A stretch of 64,000 nucleotides of DNA from Australimonas brisbanensis (GCA_038147155.1 JAYQTA010000011.1:6830-70829); one strand, 5' to 3'; positions 29,619 through 38,495 are shown, numbered from the stretch's first letter. Notes: a model not told the origin generated them from the sequence alone. Numbers and translations are program-made.

Positions 29619-29671
29619 CGCCTCTCCAGCCTACCGTGTCCGCGCGCACGCGAGAAGGGTGTTAACCCGCA

Positions 29672-30304
29672 CTAGAACTCCTGGCGGCCCTCCAGGGCAC
29701 GGGAGAGGGTGAGGTCATCGGCGTACTCCAGGTCCCCACCCACGGGCAGCCCACGCGCCAGGCGTGTCACGCGCGGGCCCAGGGGGGCGATGAGCGTCCG
29801 CACGTACATGGCGGTCGCTTCCCCCTCCACCGTGGGGTTGGTGGCGACGACCACCTCGCTCACGGCTCCCTCGCCGATGCGCCGGAGCAGTTCGCGGATC
29901 CGCAGGTCCTCAGGCCCCACTCCGTTCATGGGGTCGATGATGCCGTGCAGCACGTGATAGAGGCCCTTGAACGCCCCGGTGCGCTCGATGGCCAGCACGT
30001 CCAGTGGCTCCTGAACCACGCAGATGCGTGCACCATCGCGCGCCGGATTGGCGCAGATGGTGCACGGGTCGGCCTCGGTGATGTTCTGGCACCGGGAGCA
30101 GAAGGTGGTCTGCTCCTTCACGGCGGTGATGGCATCGGCCAGGGCCGCCGCCTGCTCCGCCGGCACGCGGATCAGGTGGTAGGCGAGGCGCTGGGCGCTC
30201 TTGGGGCCGATGCCCGGCAGCCGGTGCAGCTGCTCGATCAGCCGCGCCACCGGGCGCGCCAGCGAGGGGTGCGCGCCGTTGTCTGACGGTTCGTAAGAGG
30301 GCAT
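29672..30304 (-). CDS. recR: recombination protein RecR
   Basis: Acts with RecO and RecF in gap repair. 210 residues. Seen: helix-hairpin-helix LHRLPGIGPKSAQRLAYHL, zinc finger CSRCQNITEADPCTIC, and Toprim segment ICVVQEPLDVLAIERTG with VVVATNPTVEGEATAMYV. The third gene of dnaX-ybaB-recR, four bases after ybaB. recO is at 37.7 kb in the same window. Confidence 0.95.
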   Translation of the reverse strand: MPSYEPSDNGAHPSLARPVARLIEQLHRLPGIGPKSAQRLAYHLIRVPAEQAAALADAITAVKEQTTFCSRCQNITEADPCTICANPARDGARICVVQEPLDVLAIERTGAFKGLYHVLHGIIDPMNGVGPEDLRIRELLRRIGEGAVSEVVVATNPTVEGEATAMYVRTLIAPLGPRVTRLARGLPVGGDLEYADDLTLSRALEGRQEF

Positions 30305-30308
30305 ACGC

Positions 30309-30611
30309 CTACATGCCGGGGAGCTTCATGCCGCCGGTGATGGCGGACATGCGCTCCGAGGCCATCTGCTGCGAACGGGCCAGCGCCTCGTTCACCGCCG
30401 CCAGCACCATGTCCTGGAGCAGTTCCACGTCCGCCGGGTCCACGGCGGCGGGGTCGATGGTGATGGCGGTGAGTACCTGGGCTCCGGTGGCGGTCACCTT
30501 CACCGCGCCGCCTCCGGCGCTGGCCTCCACGGTGGCGGTCGCCAGCTCCTCCTGCGCGGCCATGAGCTTGGCCTGCATCTGCTGCGCCTGCTTGAGGAAA
30601 TTGCGATTCAT
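30309..30611 (-). CDS. ybaB: YbaB/EbfC nucleoid-associated protein
   Basis: 100-residue DNA-binding dimer, MNRNFLKQAQQMQAKLMAAQEELA, then the beta strands VEASAGGGAVKVTATGAQVLTAITID and a helical tail. The ATG at 30611 has GAGGTG eight bases upstream; a GTG nine bases earlier is less likely. It sits in the conserved dnaX-ybaB-recR order, 27 bases after dnaX. Confidence 0.93.
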   Translation of the reverse strand: MNRNFLKQAQQMQAKLMAAQEELATATVEASAGGGAVKVTATGAQVLTAITIDPAAVDPADVELLQDMVLAAVNEALARSQQMASERMSAITGGMKLPGM

Positions 30612-30638
30612 GGGGGGCACACCTCTGACACGGGATGG

Positions 30639-32591
30639 CTAGAAGGGCACGTCGTCGTCGTCGGGTGGAGGGGGCACCTCGGCTGCGGACAGAGAGCCCG
30701 GGGTGGCGACGGACGCGCGTTCGGGTTCCGGGGCCGGGGCGTTCTCTGAGCGAGCGGGTGCGGAGGGCTGCTCGTCCGGGGCGTCCGCCGCGTCGACGGC
30801 CGCTGCGCTGCCTGGCGTCGATGCCGCACCGGTGGCGGGAGGGGCCTGCTCGGCCGCCGCTTCGCCCACCAGCTGTGCGCCCAGGTTCATGGCGGCGCGC
30901 ACCAGGTGTCCGCCCGCCTGCTCGGCGCTGGCCTTGGCGGCGGGACGGGAGGAAGCACCGGTGTCGACACGCACCTCCACGGATTCCCCCAGCGCCTGGG
31001 CCAGCACCTGGGCAACGTCGGCGCGCACGCGCGGGTCCTCCAGCTCCTCGGCCAGGCGCTGGGCGTTGGACTGGTGCGAGAAGCGCAGCACCAGCGCCCC
31101 GTCCTCGATGGCGTGGTGGTTCGAGGAGCGCAGCAGCGCATCCAGCGCGAAGCGGCGGCGCTGCACCCGCGAGAGGGCGCGCAGGATCGCGGGCCATTGG
31201 TCGGCGAGACGCTGACCCAGGGGGCTGGACAGGTCCGGCTCCGGCGCGGGTTGGGGTGCAGCGGGCGGCCGCTGCGCGGGGGCGCCCTGGGTGGAGGGAG
31301 GCGCGGCAGGTCGTTGGGGAGCAGGCGGGGACGCTGCCCCGGCATCGGCGGCGGCCGGCCGTTGGGCGGCGGGGTTGCCCGCACCCTGGGGTGCGCCGGG
31401 TCGCACTGCGGTCTGTCCCGGCGAGGGGGCCTCGCGGTGCTCCGCGGATGGGCGTTGAGCGGGGGCTGGAGCCACGCTCGCAACCGGGGCACCCGGGGCC
31501 TGCGCGGGGGCGGGCGCCAGGCCCAGCTCCACCGTGGCCAGCTCCAGCGGCAACGGCGAGGGCTGATCGAACCGCAGGCTCACCCCCCCGAACAGGCGCA
31601 GCGCCCGCAGGATGTGCTCCAGCGATGCCCCCGCCGTGGCGAAGGAGAGCTGCCCCGCCGCCTCCTTGGACAGATCGAGCGCATCCTTCACCCCAGACTT
31701 GAGCAGCAGGCAGGCGCGCAGGAAATCCACCGTCATCCGGTGCAGGGGGCGCAGGTCCAACCCCTCGGCGGCGGTCTGGTTGATGAGCTCCAGGGCCGCG
31801 GCGGTCTGCCCGCCCAGCAGGTGCTTCACCAGCGCCAGGGCCCGCTCCTCCCCGCTGATGCCCAGCAGCTCGCGCACCTGCTCCATGGAGACCTGCGCGC
31901 CGAAGGAGGTGATGAGCTGGTCCAGCAGGTTGGTGGCATCGCGCAACGAGCCGCCCGCACCGCGCGCCACGGTGCGCAGCACCTCCGGGGCCACGTCTAC
32001 CCCCTCGGCCTTGGCGATCTCCTCCAACCGCTCCACCACCTCGTTCGGCGCGATGCGGTGGAAGTCGTAGCGCTGGCAGCGCGAGACGATGGTGGCCGGG
32101 AGGCGGTGCGCCTCGGTGGTGGCCAGGATGAACACCGTCTGCGGCGGCGGCTCCTCCAATGTCTTGAGGAAGGCGTTGAACGCCTCATTGGTGAGCTGGT
32201 GCGCCTCGTCGATGATGTAGACCTTGTAGCGTCCCTGGGTGGGCGCGTAGCGCACCCTCTCCCGCAGGTCGCGCATCTCGTCGATGCCGCGGTTTGAGGC
32301 GGCGTCGATCTCGATCAGGTCAACGAAGGCCCCGTTCTCGATGGCCTTGCACGCCGGGCACGCCCCGCACGGGTCGCCCACGCCGGGCGGGCGCATGGTG
32401 CAGTTGAGCGCCTTGGCCAGCACGCGGGCCGTGGAGGTCTTGCCCGTGCCGCGCGGGCCGGTGAACAGGTAGCCGTGGGCGATGCGGCCCGTAGCCACCG
32501 CCTGGGAGAGGGTCTGGGTGACGGCGTGCTGGCCCACCACCTCCGAGAAGCGGGGCGGACGCCACTTGCGGTAGAGCACCTGCTCGCTCAC
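30639..32591 (-). CDS. dnaX: DNA polymerase III subunit gamma/tau
   Basis: Clamp-loader ATPase. 650 residues. Seen: YRKWRPPRFSEVVGQ, Walker A GPRGTGKTS, zinc module CGACPACKAIENG, DEAH-type IIDEAHQLTNEAFNAFLKTLEEPP, sensor 1 ATTEAHRLP, then a Pro/Ala/Gln-rich linker of about 110 residues and a C-terminal tau-like domain (LADQWPAILRALSRVQRRRFALDALLRSSN). The GTG start at 32591 overlaps the ybeY stop by four bases, an unusual coupling of RNA maturation and replication genes. Confidence 0.95.
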   Translation of the reverse strand: MSEQVLYRKWRPPRFSEVVGQHAVTQTLSQAVATGRIAHGYLFTGPRGTGKTSTARVLAKALNCTMRPPGVGDPCGACPACKAIENGAFVDLIEIDAASNRGIDEMRDLRERVRYAPTQGRYKVYIIDEAHQLTNEAFNAFLKTLEEPPPQTVFILATTEAHRLPATIVSRCQRYDFHRIAPNEVVERLEEIAKAEGVDVAPEVLRTVARGAGGSLRDATNLLDQLITSFGAQVSMEQVRELLGISGEERALALVKHLLGGQTAAALELINQTAAEGLDLRPLHRMTVDFLRACLLLKSGVKDALDLSKEAAGQLSFATAGASLEHILRALRLFGGVSLRFDQPSPLPLELATVELGLAPAPAQAPGAPVASVAPAPAQRPSAEHREAPSPGQTAVRPGAPQGAGNPAAQRPAAADAGAASPPAPQRPAAPPSTQGAPAQRPPAAPQPAPEPDLSSPLGQRLADQWPAILRALSRVQRRRFALDALLRSSNHHAIEDGALVLRFSHQSNAQRLAEELEDPRVRADVAQVLAQALGESVEVRVDTGASSRPAAKASAEQAGGHLVRAAMNLGAQLVGEAAAEQAPPATGAASTPGSAAAVDAADAPDEQPSAPARSENAPAPEPERASVATPGSLSAAEVPPPPDDDDVPF

Positions 32592-33136
32592 GAGCGCGCA
32601 CCCACCGTCGCCGGGTACGCCCGCGCCAGCGCCGCCTGCTCCAGGGAGCGCATCAGCGTCGTCTCGGCTGGCTCCGCGTGGTCGTGGCCCAGCAGGTGCA
32701 GGATGCCGTGGACGATGAGCAGCGCCGTCTCGCGCTCCGGGGTCTGCCCGTTCTCCGAGGCCTGGCGCTCCGCCTGGGGGAGGGAGAGCACCACCTCGCC
32801 CAGCGAGTCGGGCTCCTCTGCGATGACGGGGAACCCGTCCGCGTCCAGCGCGCCGTCCCCGTCAGCCATGGTCTCACCGAAGGCGCCCTCGGCGCCGAAG
32901 GAGAGCACGTCGGTCACCTCGTCATAGCCCCGGAAGCGTGCGTTGAGCCCCTGCACGGTGGCATCGTCCGCCACCACCACGCTGGCACCGGCAGCCCCCT
33001 TCGGGTCGCCCGCCGCCAGCGCTGCGCGGGCCACCCTGCGCACCCAGGCAGGCGTCAGCCACCCGCGCGCGTGCGCGTCGCGCGGCGCGGGGAACAGCCG
33101 GACCTGGATGGGGCGTGCGGGGGCGCGGGTGGGCAT
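32588..33136 (-). CDS. ybeY: endoribonuclease YbeY
   Basis: Metal-dependent RNase in 16S rRNA 3'-end maturation and ribosome quality control. 182 residues. Seen: FRGYDEVTDVLSF, GEVVLSLPQAERQA, and the zinc motif HGILHLLGHDHAEP (H-x3-H-x5-H). An acidic insert of about 20 residues (MADGDGALDADGFPVIAEEP) follows the VLSFGAEG segment. The ATG at 33136 lies 21 bases from a 15-bp perfect palindrome. It is coupled to dnaX. Confidence 0.93.
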   Translation of the reverse strand: MPTRAPARPIQVRLFPAPRDAHARGWLTPAWVRRVARAALAAGDPKGAAGASVVVADDATVQGLNARFRGYDEVTDVLSFGAEGAFGETMADGDGALDADGFPVIAEEPDSLGEVVLSLPQAERQASENGQTPERETALLIVHGILHLLGHDHAEPAETTLMRSLEQAALARAYPATVGARS

Positions 33137-33156
33137 GGCGAACCTCGGCGCCAGTG

Positions 33157-33190
33157 TAGCACCCGGGTGCCTCAGGGCACCCGGGTGCTA
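33157..33190. repeat. 15-bp perfect palindrome upstream of ybeY
   Basis: TAGCACCCGGGTGCC-TCAG-GGCACCCGGGTGCTA: 15 pairs with a four-base loop. Each arm contains the self-complementary 12-mer GCACCCGGGTGC, so the site is also a direct repeat of a palindrome. It lies between the ybeY start and repeat copy D. It could be a terminator for incoming transcription, or a two-dimer operator for ybeY-dnaX. Confidence 0.7.
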
Positions 33191-33192
33191 GG

Positions 33193-33250
33193 TTCTCCGC
33201 TCTCTTCGGTCGCTCGTTCCAGGGGACTCCCCTGCGCGCTTCGCGCCGAA
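33193..33250 (+). repeat. dispersed intergenic repeat, truncated copy D
   Basis: About 58 bases matching the left end of copy A (TCTTCGGTCGCTCGTTCCAG, then GGGACTCCCCTGCGC). It lacks the 29-base core and is inverted relative to copy B about 70 bases away. Confidence 0.6.
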
Positions 33251-33319
33251 CCCCCGGCGTGGAGAGGTGCCCTCTCCCACTGCACCTCTCTAGCCCGGAC
33301 ACACCTCGGCTTGTCGGCG

Positions 33320-33540
33320 TTCTTTGGGGCTGCGCCCCACTCCAAACCCCGAAGTATGCGTGCTGGCTTCGTGCCCACTGTCATGAGCGAGCCCGGGGGG
33401 AGGGGGGCCAAATGGCTCCCGGAATGGGCGATCGGGGCCGCAGGCCCCACGTTGAGCGCCCGGCAGGGCGCGTAGACGGGGTAGCCCCCGCAGGGGGCGC
33501 AGGGGAGCCCCCTGTAACGAGCGAGCCGTAGGTGAGCGGG
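33320..33540 (-). repeat. dispersed intergenic repeat, copy B
   Basis: Longest copy. The 29-base core is at 33442-33470 on the minus strand. Compared with copy C, the shared part runs from GCTCGCTCGTTACAGGGGG through the core to TTTGGAGTGGGGCGCAGCCC near 33325. It occupies the 451-base gap between ybeY and the first DinB gene together with copy D. Between D and B, GAGAGGTG/CACCTCTC can form a hairpin (33271-33293). No gene was seen in this gap. Confidence 0.75.
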
Positions 33541-33587
33541 GTGCGCTATCATCCCGGCGCGGGAGAGAGACCGCTTGAGGGGTGACG

Positions 33588-34115
33588 ATGCTGACCGCTG
33601 CATTCGCGAAGGAGATCCTGGAGCGCAACGAGGCGATCCTGCTGCCCGCCGTGGAGGGGCTGAGCCTCGATGACCTGCACTGGCAGCCGGGGCCGGAGTC
33701 CAACTCCATCGCCTGGCTCCTCTGGCACCTCTCGCGCACCCAGGACAACCACCGCTCCGCCATGGATTTGACACCCCATGTGTGGGTGGCCGAGGGCTGG
33801 CACACCAAGTTCGGCCGCTCCGCCGACCCCGCCGATCGCGGCCGGGGGCACACCGCCGAGCAGGTCTCCTCTTTCCGGGTGCCGGACCTGGAGACGCTGC
33901 TGGGCTACCATGCGGCGGTGCGGGCTAGGACCGACGCCTTCCTCTCCCGCGCTACGGAGGAGGACCTGGAGCGCCCCGCGCCTGACGTGACGGGTTCTGG
34001 CACGGTGCCCGCCCACCACCGGCTCCAGATGATGCTGGTGGACAACATCCAACACTCAGGTCAGGTGGCCTACCTGCGCGGCCTGCTCAAGGGGCGCGGG
34101 TGGTTCGCGGCGTAG
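33588..34115 (+). CDS. DinB-like (DUF664) protein, first of three
   Basis: 175 residues, a four-helix-bundle DinB/YfiT-type protein. Seen: a first histidine in SIAWLLWHLSRTQDNH and the C-terminal metal-binding block DNIQHSGQVAYLRGLLKGRGWF. The family includes thiol-dependent S-transferases using bacillithiol or mycothiol; substrate and thiol are unknown here. The ATG at 33588 is favoured because GAGG lies about seven bases upstream (a GTG six bases earlier is in frame). A TATCAT -10 candidate is at 33547-33552. It begins a run of six plus-strand genes. Confidence 0.85.
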   Translation: MLTAAFAKEILERNEAILLPAVEGLSLDDLHWQPGPESNSIAWLLWHLSRTQDNHRSAMDLTPHVWVAEGWHTKFGRSADPADRGRGHTAEQVSSFRVPDLETLLGYHAAVRARTDAFLSRATEEDLERPAPDVTGSGTVPAHHRLQMMLVDNIQHSGQVAYLRGLLKGRGWFAA

Positions 34116-34123
34116 GAGGAGGC

Positions 34124-34651
34124 ATGGACGGCAACGAGCTGATCATCGACGCGCTGGGGCGGGTGCAGCGCATCCTGCACCGCTCGCTGGAGGGGCTGAG
34201 CGCGGCGGACGTGAACCGCCAGCCCGTTCCGCACGCCAACTCCATGGCCTGGCTCGCCTGGCACCTCACGCGCATCCAGGACGACCACGTGAGCGACATC
34301 GGCGGTCTCCCACAGGTGTGGCTCAGCGGGGACTGGCCCGCACGCTTCGCCCGCAAGGCAGAGCCCAAGGAGACGGGGCACGGCGATACCCCGGAGCAGG
34401 TGGCGGCGCTCCAGGTGGACGGGCCGGAGCTGCTGCTGGCCTACCACGATGCGGTGTACGCCCAGTCCAAGCGGGTCATCGCGGGGCTTTCGCCCGCAGA
34501 CCTGGAGCGCGAACTCAACGAGCCCCAGTACACGCCCCTGCCCACCGTGGGGGTGCGGCTGGTGAGCGTGGTGTCCGACAACACCCAGCACGCGGGCCAG
34601 GTGGCCTACCTGCGCGGGTATTTCCAGGGCCTCGGCTGGTTCGGGGCCTGA
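34124..34651 (+). CDS. DinB-like (DUF664) protein, second of three
   Basis: 175 residues, clearly paralogous to the preceding gene: SMAWLAWHLTRIQDDHVSDI and DNTQHAGQVAYLRGYFQGLGWFGA. AGGAGG lies directly upstream of the ATG at 34124, and the gap to the first copy is eight bases, so they are co-transcribed. His ligands are retained, so the protein is probably active. Confidence 0.85.
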   Translation: MDGNELIIDALGRVQRILHRSLEGLSAADVNRQPVPHANSMAWLAWHLTRIQDDHVSDIGGLPQVWLSGDWPARFARKAEPKETGHGDTPEQVAALQVDGPELLLAYHDAVYAQSKRVIAGLSPADLERELNEPQYTPLPTVGVRLVSVVSDNTQHAGQVAYLRGYFQGLGWFGA

Positions 34652-34709
34652 GTCCAAACTAACGATGCCGGGGCCCACGAGCGCCCCGCTGCGATGAGGG
34701 GAAGCACGA

Positions 34710-35225
34710 ATGAACGCGGCGCAGCTGTATGTGGAGACGATTAAGCGGGCGGACGAGACGCTGCTCAAGGCGCTGGAAGGGCTGACGGTGGACGAGTTGC
34801 GCGCGCAGCCCGCCGGGCCGGGGTCCAACCCCATCGGGTGGCTCATCTGGCACCTGACCCGCACCCGGGACAACATCACAGCGCACTTCTCCGAGCAGCC
34901 CTCGGTGTGGGAGCAGGGTGGTTGGGGGGCCAAGTTCGGCTTCGAGGCCGAGCCCCCGCGCTTCACGCCGGAGGACGTGCACACCTTCCACCCCGGCTCC
35001 TACGAGACGCTCATGGGCTACTACCGCGCCGTCGCCGAGCGCACCGAGGCGGTGGTTGGGGCGCTCACCGAGGGTGACCTGGAGCGGATGGTCCCGCCCC
35101 AGATCGCGGGGCGGCCGGCCATGAAGCTGGGCTCGCGCCTGGGCGTGATCCTCAACGACAACATCCAGCACATCGGCCAGGTGGCCTACCTGCGCGGCCT
35201 GCTGCGCGGCCACGGCTGGTTCTAG
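34710..35225 (+). CDS. DinB-like (DUF664) protein, third of three
   Basis: 171 residues: PIGWLIWHLTRTRDNITAHF and LNDNIQHIGQVAYLRGLLRGHGWF. The first motif ends DNI rather than DNH or DDH, so one possible ligand of the other two copies differs. GAGGGGAAGC precedes the ATG. The gap of 58 bases after copy two is the largest in the array. Substrate unknown. Confidence 0.85.
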   Translation: MNAAQLYVETIKRADETLLKALEGLTVDELRAQPAGPGSNPIGWLIWHLTRTRDNITAHFSEQPSVWEQGGWGAKFGFEAEPPRFTPEDVHTFHPGSYETLMGYYRAVAERTEAVVGALTEGDLERMVPPQIAGRPAMKLGSRLGVILNDNIQHIGQVAYLRGLLRGHGWF

Positions 35226-35245
35226 ACCCCCTCTCAGGAGTACCC

Positions 35246-36052
35246 ATGACCACCCCCGACCCGAACCGCGTCCCCCAGTTCGACCTCTCCCGCTTCTCCC
35301 TGGAGGGGAAGGTGGCCATCGTCACGGGCGGTTCCGACGGCATCGGCCGCGGCATCGCCCATACCTACGCCGACGTGGGTGCCAAGGTGGTGATTGCCGC
35401 CCGACGGCAGGAGAAGATCGACGCCGTGCTGGCGGAGCTGGCCGCCAAGGGTGCCGATGCGATCGGCGTCTCCACCGACGTGACCGACGAGGCCTCGGTG
35501 GGGGCGATGGTGCAGGCGGCCCTGGCCCGCTACGGGCAGGTGGACATCCTGGTGAACGTGGTGGGCGGCTCCCAGGGCCCCACCTTCAAGCGCGGGCCGT
35601 TGCTGGAGATCACCAAGCACGACTTCATGGAGGCGTTCAACATCAACGTCGCCTCCGCCTTCGTGTGCTGCCAGGCGGTGGTGCCTCAGATGCTCGAGCG
35701 TGGCGGCGGGGTGGTGCTGAACATGGCGTCCATCGGTGCGCGCGAGTACCGCCCGCCGGAGACGGGCATGAGCGTGTACAACATGACCAAGGCCTCCATC
35801 ATGCACCTGACGCGCTCCATGGCGAAGGAGTGGGCGCCCACGGTGCGGGTGAACGCCATCAACGCGGGGCACGTCATCACCCCGCGCCGCGCCGCCACCG
35901 AGAAGCCGGAGCGGCGCGAGCGCTCCCTGGGGGAGATCCTGGTGGGCCGGTTCGGTGAGCCGGAGGACATCGGCGCCGCCGCCGTGTACCTCGCCTCGGA
36001 CGCGGGCTCCTTCATCAATGGGTCGTTCCTCGACATCCACGGGGGCAACTAA
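35246..36052 (+). CDS. short-chain dehydrogenase/reductase, first of three
   Basis: 268 residues, classical SDR. Seen: GGSDGIGRG cofactor loop (31-39), basic AARRQ after strand two suggesting NADPH, catalytic Ser in NMASIGARE and YNMTK (SVYNMTKAS), and the C-terminal GSFLDIHGGN. The asparagine motif reads LVNVVGG instead of NNAG. The ATG has CAGGAG about seven bases upstream. It lies 20 bases after the DinB array, so all six genes may form one operon. Substrate unknown. Confidence 0.9.
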   Translation: MTTPDPNRVPQFDLSRFSLEGKVAIVTGGSDGIGRGIAHTYADVGAKVVIAARRQEKIDAVLAELAAKGADAIGVSTDVTDEASVGAMVQAALARYGQVDILVNVVGGSQGPTFKRGPLLEITKHDFMEAFNINVASAFVCCQAVVPQMLERGGGVVLNMASIGAREYRPPETGMSVYNMTKASIMHLTRSMAKEWAPTVRVNAINAGHVITPRRAATEKPERRERSLGEILVGRFGEPEDIGAAAVYLASDAGSFINGSFLDIHGGN

Positions 36053-36055
36053 CCC

Positions 36056-36826
36056 GTGGGGAGCGGGCCCTTCGACCTGTCCGGCCGAGTGGCGCTGGTC
36101 ACCGGCGCGAGTTCGGGCATCGGCCTGGGCATCGCCCTGGCCCTGGCCCGAGGGGGTGCGGACGTGGCGCTGGCCGCTCGGCGCCCGGAACCCCTGGCGG
36201 CTGCCGCGGCGCAGGTGGAGGCGGTGGGCGTGCGGGCGCTGGCGGTGGAGGCCGACGTGCTCGACGCCCAGAGCGTGGAGCGCATGGTGGCCCAGGTCCT
36301 CACCTGGGCAGGCCGTATCGACATCCTGGTGAACAACGTCGGCGGCTCCCAGGGCCCGTCGTTCAAGCGCGGGGCGCTGGCGGAACTGACCGGTGCCGAT
36401 GTGGACGGGGCCTTCGCCTACAACGTGCGCTCGGTGTTCGAGGTCTCGCGCGCCGTGGCCCCACACATGCGTGAGGCGGGTCGTGGGGTCATCCTGAACA
36501 TCGGCTCCACCGGCGCGCGCGACGTGCGCAAACCCGCCGCCCCCTACTCCGTCTACGATGCGGCCAAGGCCGCTGTCATCTCCCTCTCGCGCTCCATGGC
36601 CTTCGAGTGGGGCCCGCAGGTGCGGGTGAACACCCTGGTGCCGGGCGCCACCCTCACCGATCGGCTGCGCGCACGCGGGCCGGAGGCGCTGGAGGCCTAC
36701 GCCAAGACGCTGGTGCTTCAGCGCTTCGCCACGCCGGAGGATATCGGCGCGGCGGCGGTGTATCTTGCGTCCGATGCGGCGTTGAGCGTGACCGCCGCCA
36801 CCATCGACATAAACGGGGGCGAATAG
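36056..36826 (+). CDS. short-chain dehydrogenase/reductase, second of three
   Basis: 256 residues from a GTG at 36056, three bases after the previous stop. Seen: GASSGIGLG, AARRPE, LVNNVGGSQGPSFKRG (nearly identical to the first copy's VGGSQGPTFKRG), Ser in NIGSTGARD, and YDAAK. The sharing of VGGSQGP and FKRG shows recent common ancestry with copy one. Confidence 0.9.
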   Translation: MGSGPFDLSGRVALVTGASSGIGLGIALALARGGADVALAARRPEPLAAAAAQVEAVGVRALAVEADVLDAQSVERMVAQVLTWAGRIDILVNNVGGSQGPSFKRGALAELTGADVDGAFAYNVRSVFEVSRAVAPHMREAGRGVILNIGSTGARDVRKPAAPYSVYDAAKAAVISLSRSMAFEWGPQVRVNTLVPGATLTDRLRARGPEALEAYAKTLVLQRFATPEDIGAAAVYLASDAALSVTAATIDINGGE

Positions 36827-36875
36827 CCCCGCCACGCGAGCACACAGGCGGCGCGCCCGCCGGAAGGAGCCAACC

Positions 36876-37664
36876 ATGGACCTGTCCCGATTCTCGCTGG
36901 AGGGCCGTACGGCCATCATCACCGGTGGCACCGGCGGCATCGGTCTGGGCACGGCCAAGGCCATGGCCCTCGCTGGCGCCAACATCGCCATCGCGGGCGT
37001 CCCGCCGGAGCAGCTGCCTGGCGCCGTGGCCGAGGTGAAGGCGCTGGGGGTGGACGCCATCGGCATCAAGTGCGACGTGTCGAACAAGGCCGAGGTGGCG
37101 GACATGGTGGCCCAGACGGCCAAGCACTTCGGGCGCATCGACATCCTGGCCAACGTGGCCGGGGGCTCCTACTCGCGCAACCCCTACACCGGGGAGTTCA
37201 AGCGCTACCCCCTCCTGGAGGTGTCCGAGGAGGACTTCATGGGCGCCTTCGAGGTGAACGTGAAGGGCACCATGCTCTGCGCGCAGGCGGTGGTCCCTCA
37301 CATGCGCAAGGTGAGGAAGGGGGCCATCATCAACATCGGCTCCTCGTCGGGCCTGGACTCCAAGCCGGCTGGGGCTATCTATGCCGCCTATGGCACGGCC
37401 AAGGCCGCCGTGCACCGGCTCACGGTGTACATGGCCTACGAGTGGGCACCCCAGGTGCGGGTGAACTGCATCGCCCCGGGCCTGGTGGACACTCCTCGTC
37501 CGGCGGGCGAGTCCCGTCCCAACATGGTGGACGGGGCCTCGCGCCTGCCCGTGGGCCGCGTGGGCGTGCCCGACGACATCGCCTCGCTGGCGGTGTTCCT
37601 GGCATCCGATGCCTCCTCCTTCATCACGGGCGACCTGATCCCCGCCACCGGCGGCGATCGCTAG
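36876..37664 (+). CDS. short-chain dehydrogenase/reductase, third of three
   Basis: 262 residues: GGTGGIGLG, then IAGVPPE at the cofactor-specificity position (no arginines, unlike copies one and two), LANVAGGSYSRNPYTGEFKR, Ser in NIGSSSGLD, and YGTAK. It shares the N-terminal DLSRFSLEG with copy one. GGAAGGAGCC precedes the ATG. The recO start lies only three bases after its stop. Confidence 0.9.
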   Translation: MDLSRFSLEGRTAIITGGTGGIGLGTAKAMALAGANIAIAGVPPEQLPGAVAEVKALGVDAIGIKCDVSNKAEVADMVAQTAKHFGRIDILANVAGGSYSRNPYTGEFKRYPLLEVSEEDFMGAFEVNVKGTMLCAQAVVPHMRKVRKGAIINIGSSSGLDSKPAGAIYAAYGTAKAAVHRLTVYMAYEWAPQVRVNCIAPGLVDTPRPAGESRPNMVDGASRLPVGRVGVPDDIASLAVFLASDASSFITGDLIPATGGDR

Positions 37665-37667
37665 GTC

Positions 37668-38495
37668 ATGACCACCCCCGCTCACCTGGCCCCCGGCTCC
37701 GGCGCTCGCCGTCCGGGGCCGGGCGAGCGCCCCCGTTCCTACAAGACCGAGGCCCTCGTGCTGCGCTCGATCCCCACCCTGGAGGCGGACCGCCTCCTCA
37801 CCCTGCTCACGCCCGGCCTGGGCACCCTGCGGGTGAGCGTGCGCGGGGCGCGGCGCATCACCTCCAAGCTGGCCGGGCACGTGGGCACCCTCAACCGGGC
37901 CCAGCTCACCCTGGCGCTGGGCCACACCTTCGACGTGGTCACCGGGGCGGAGGCGCTGGAGACCTTCCCGCGCCTCAAGGCAGACCTGGAGCGCACCGCC
38001 ACCGCCCTCTACCTCGCCGAGTTGGCGGGCGCGCTGGTGCCGGAGCACGCTCCGCACCCCAACGCCTACGCCCTGCTGCTGGCGGCGCTGCGGGCGCTGG
38101 ACGGGGAGGCCCCGCTCTCGCCGCTGCTGGCGCGCTACGTCGAGCTGCGCCTGCTGGAGGACGGCGGCTTCCTGCCGGAGCTGGGCCGGTGCGTGGTGTG
38201 CGGCAGGAGCGTGGAGCCGGGCCACCACCGATTCGCGCCCGTGGCGGGCGGGCTGGTGTGCGACGACTGCCAGCCCGGCGCGGGGCGGGTGCTAGACCTG
38301 TCGGTGGACGCGCTCAAGGTGCTGCGCCACTTCGCCCGCTCGGGGTTGGCAGAAGGGGCTCGCGTCGCGGTGGGGGAGCGCCTGGCGCAGGAGCTGGAGG
38401 GGCTGCTGGCGGCCAGCCTGCACGCGGTGCTGGAGCGCGAGCCCGCCTCGGCCGGGTTCCTCGACCACCTGGCGCGCCTGCGCCGGGGCCTCTGA
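37668..38495 (+). CDS. recO: DNA repair protein RecO
   Basis: Loads RecA at gaps with RecR and anneals strands. 275 residues. Seen: an N-terminal OB fold (YKTEALVLRSIPTLEADRLLTLLTP, then VSVRGARRITSKLAG), a helical domain, and the zinc finger CVVCG with CDDCQ (near 180-200). The N-terminal 20 residues are Pro/Gly-rich and not conserved. Start ATG three bases after the third SDR, so it ends the six-gene run. Confidence 0.93.
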   Translation: MTTPAHLAPGSGARRPGPGERPRSYKTEALVLRSIPTLEADRLLTLLTPGLGTLRVSVRGARRITSKLAGHVGTLNRAQLTLALGHTFDVVTGAEALETFPRLKADLERTATALYLAELAGALVPEHAPHPNAYALLLAALRALDGEAPLSPLLARYVELRLLEDGGFLPELGRCVVCGRSVEPGHHRFAPVAGGLVCDDCQPGAGRVLDLSVDALKVLRHFARSGLAEGARVAVGERLAQELEGLLAASLHAVLEREPASAGFLDHLARLRRGL

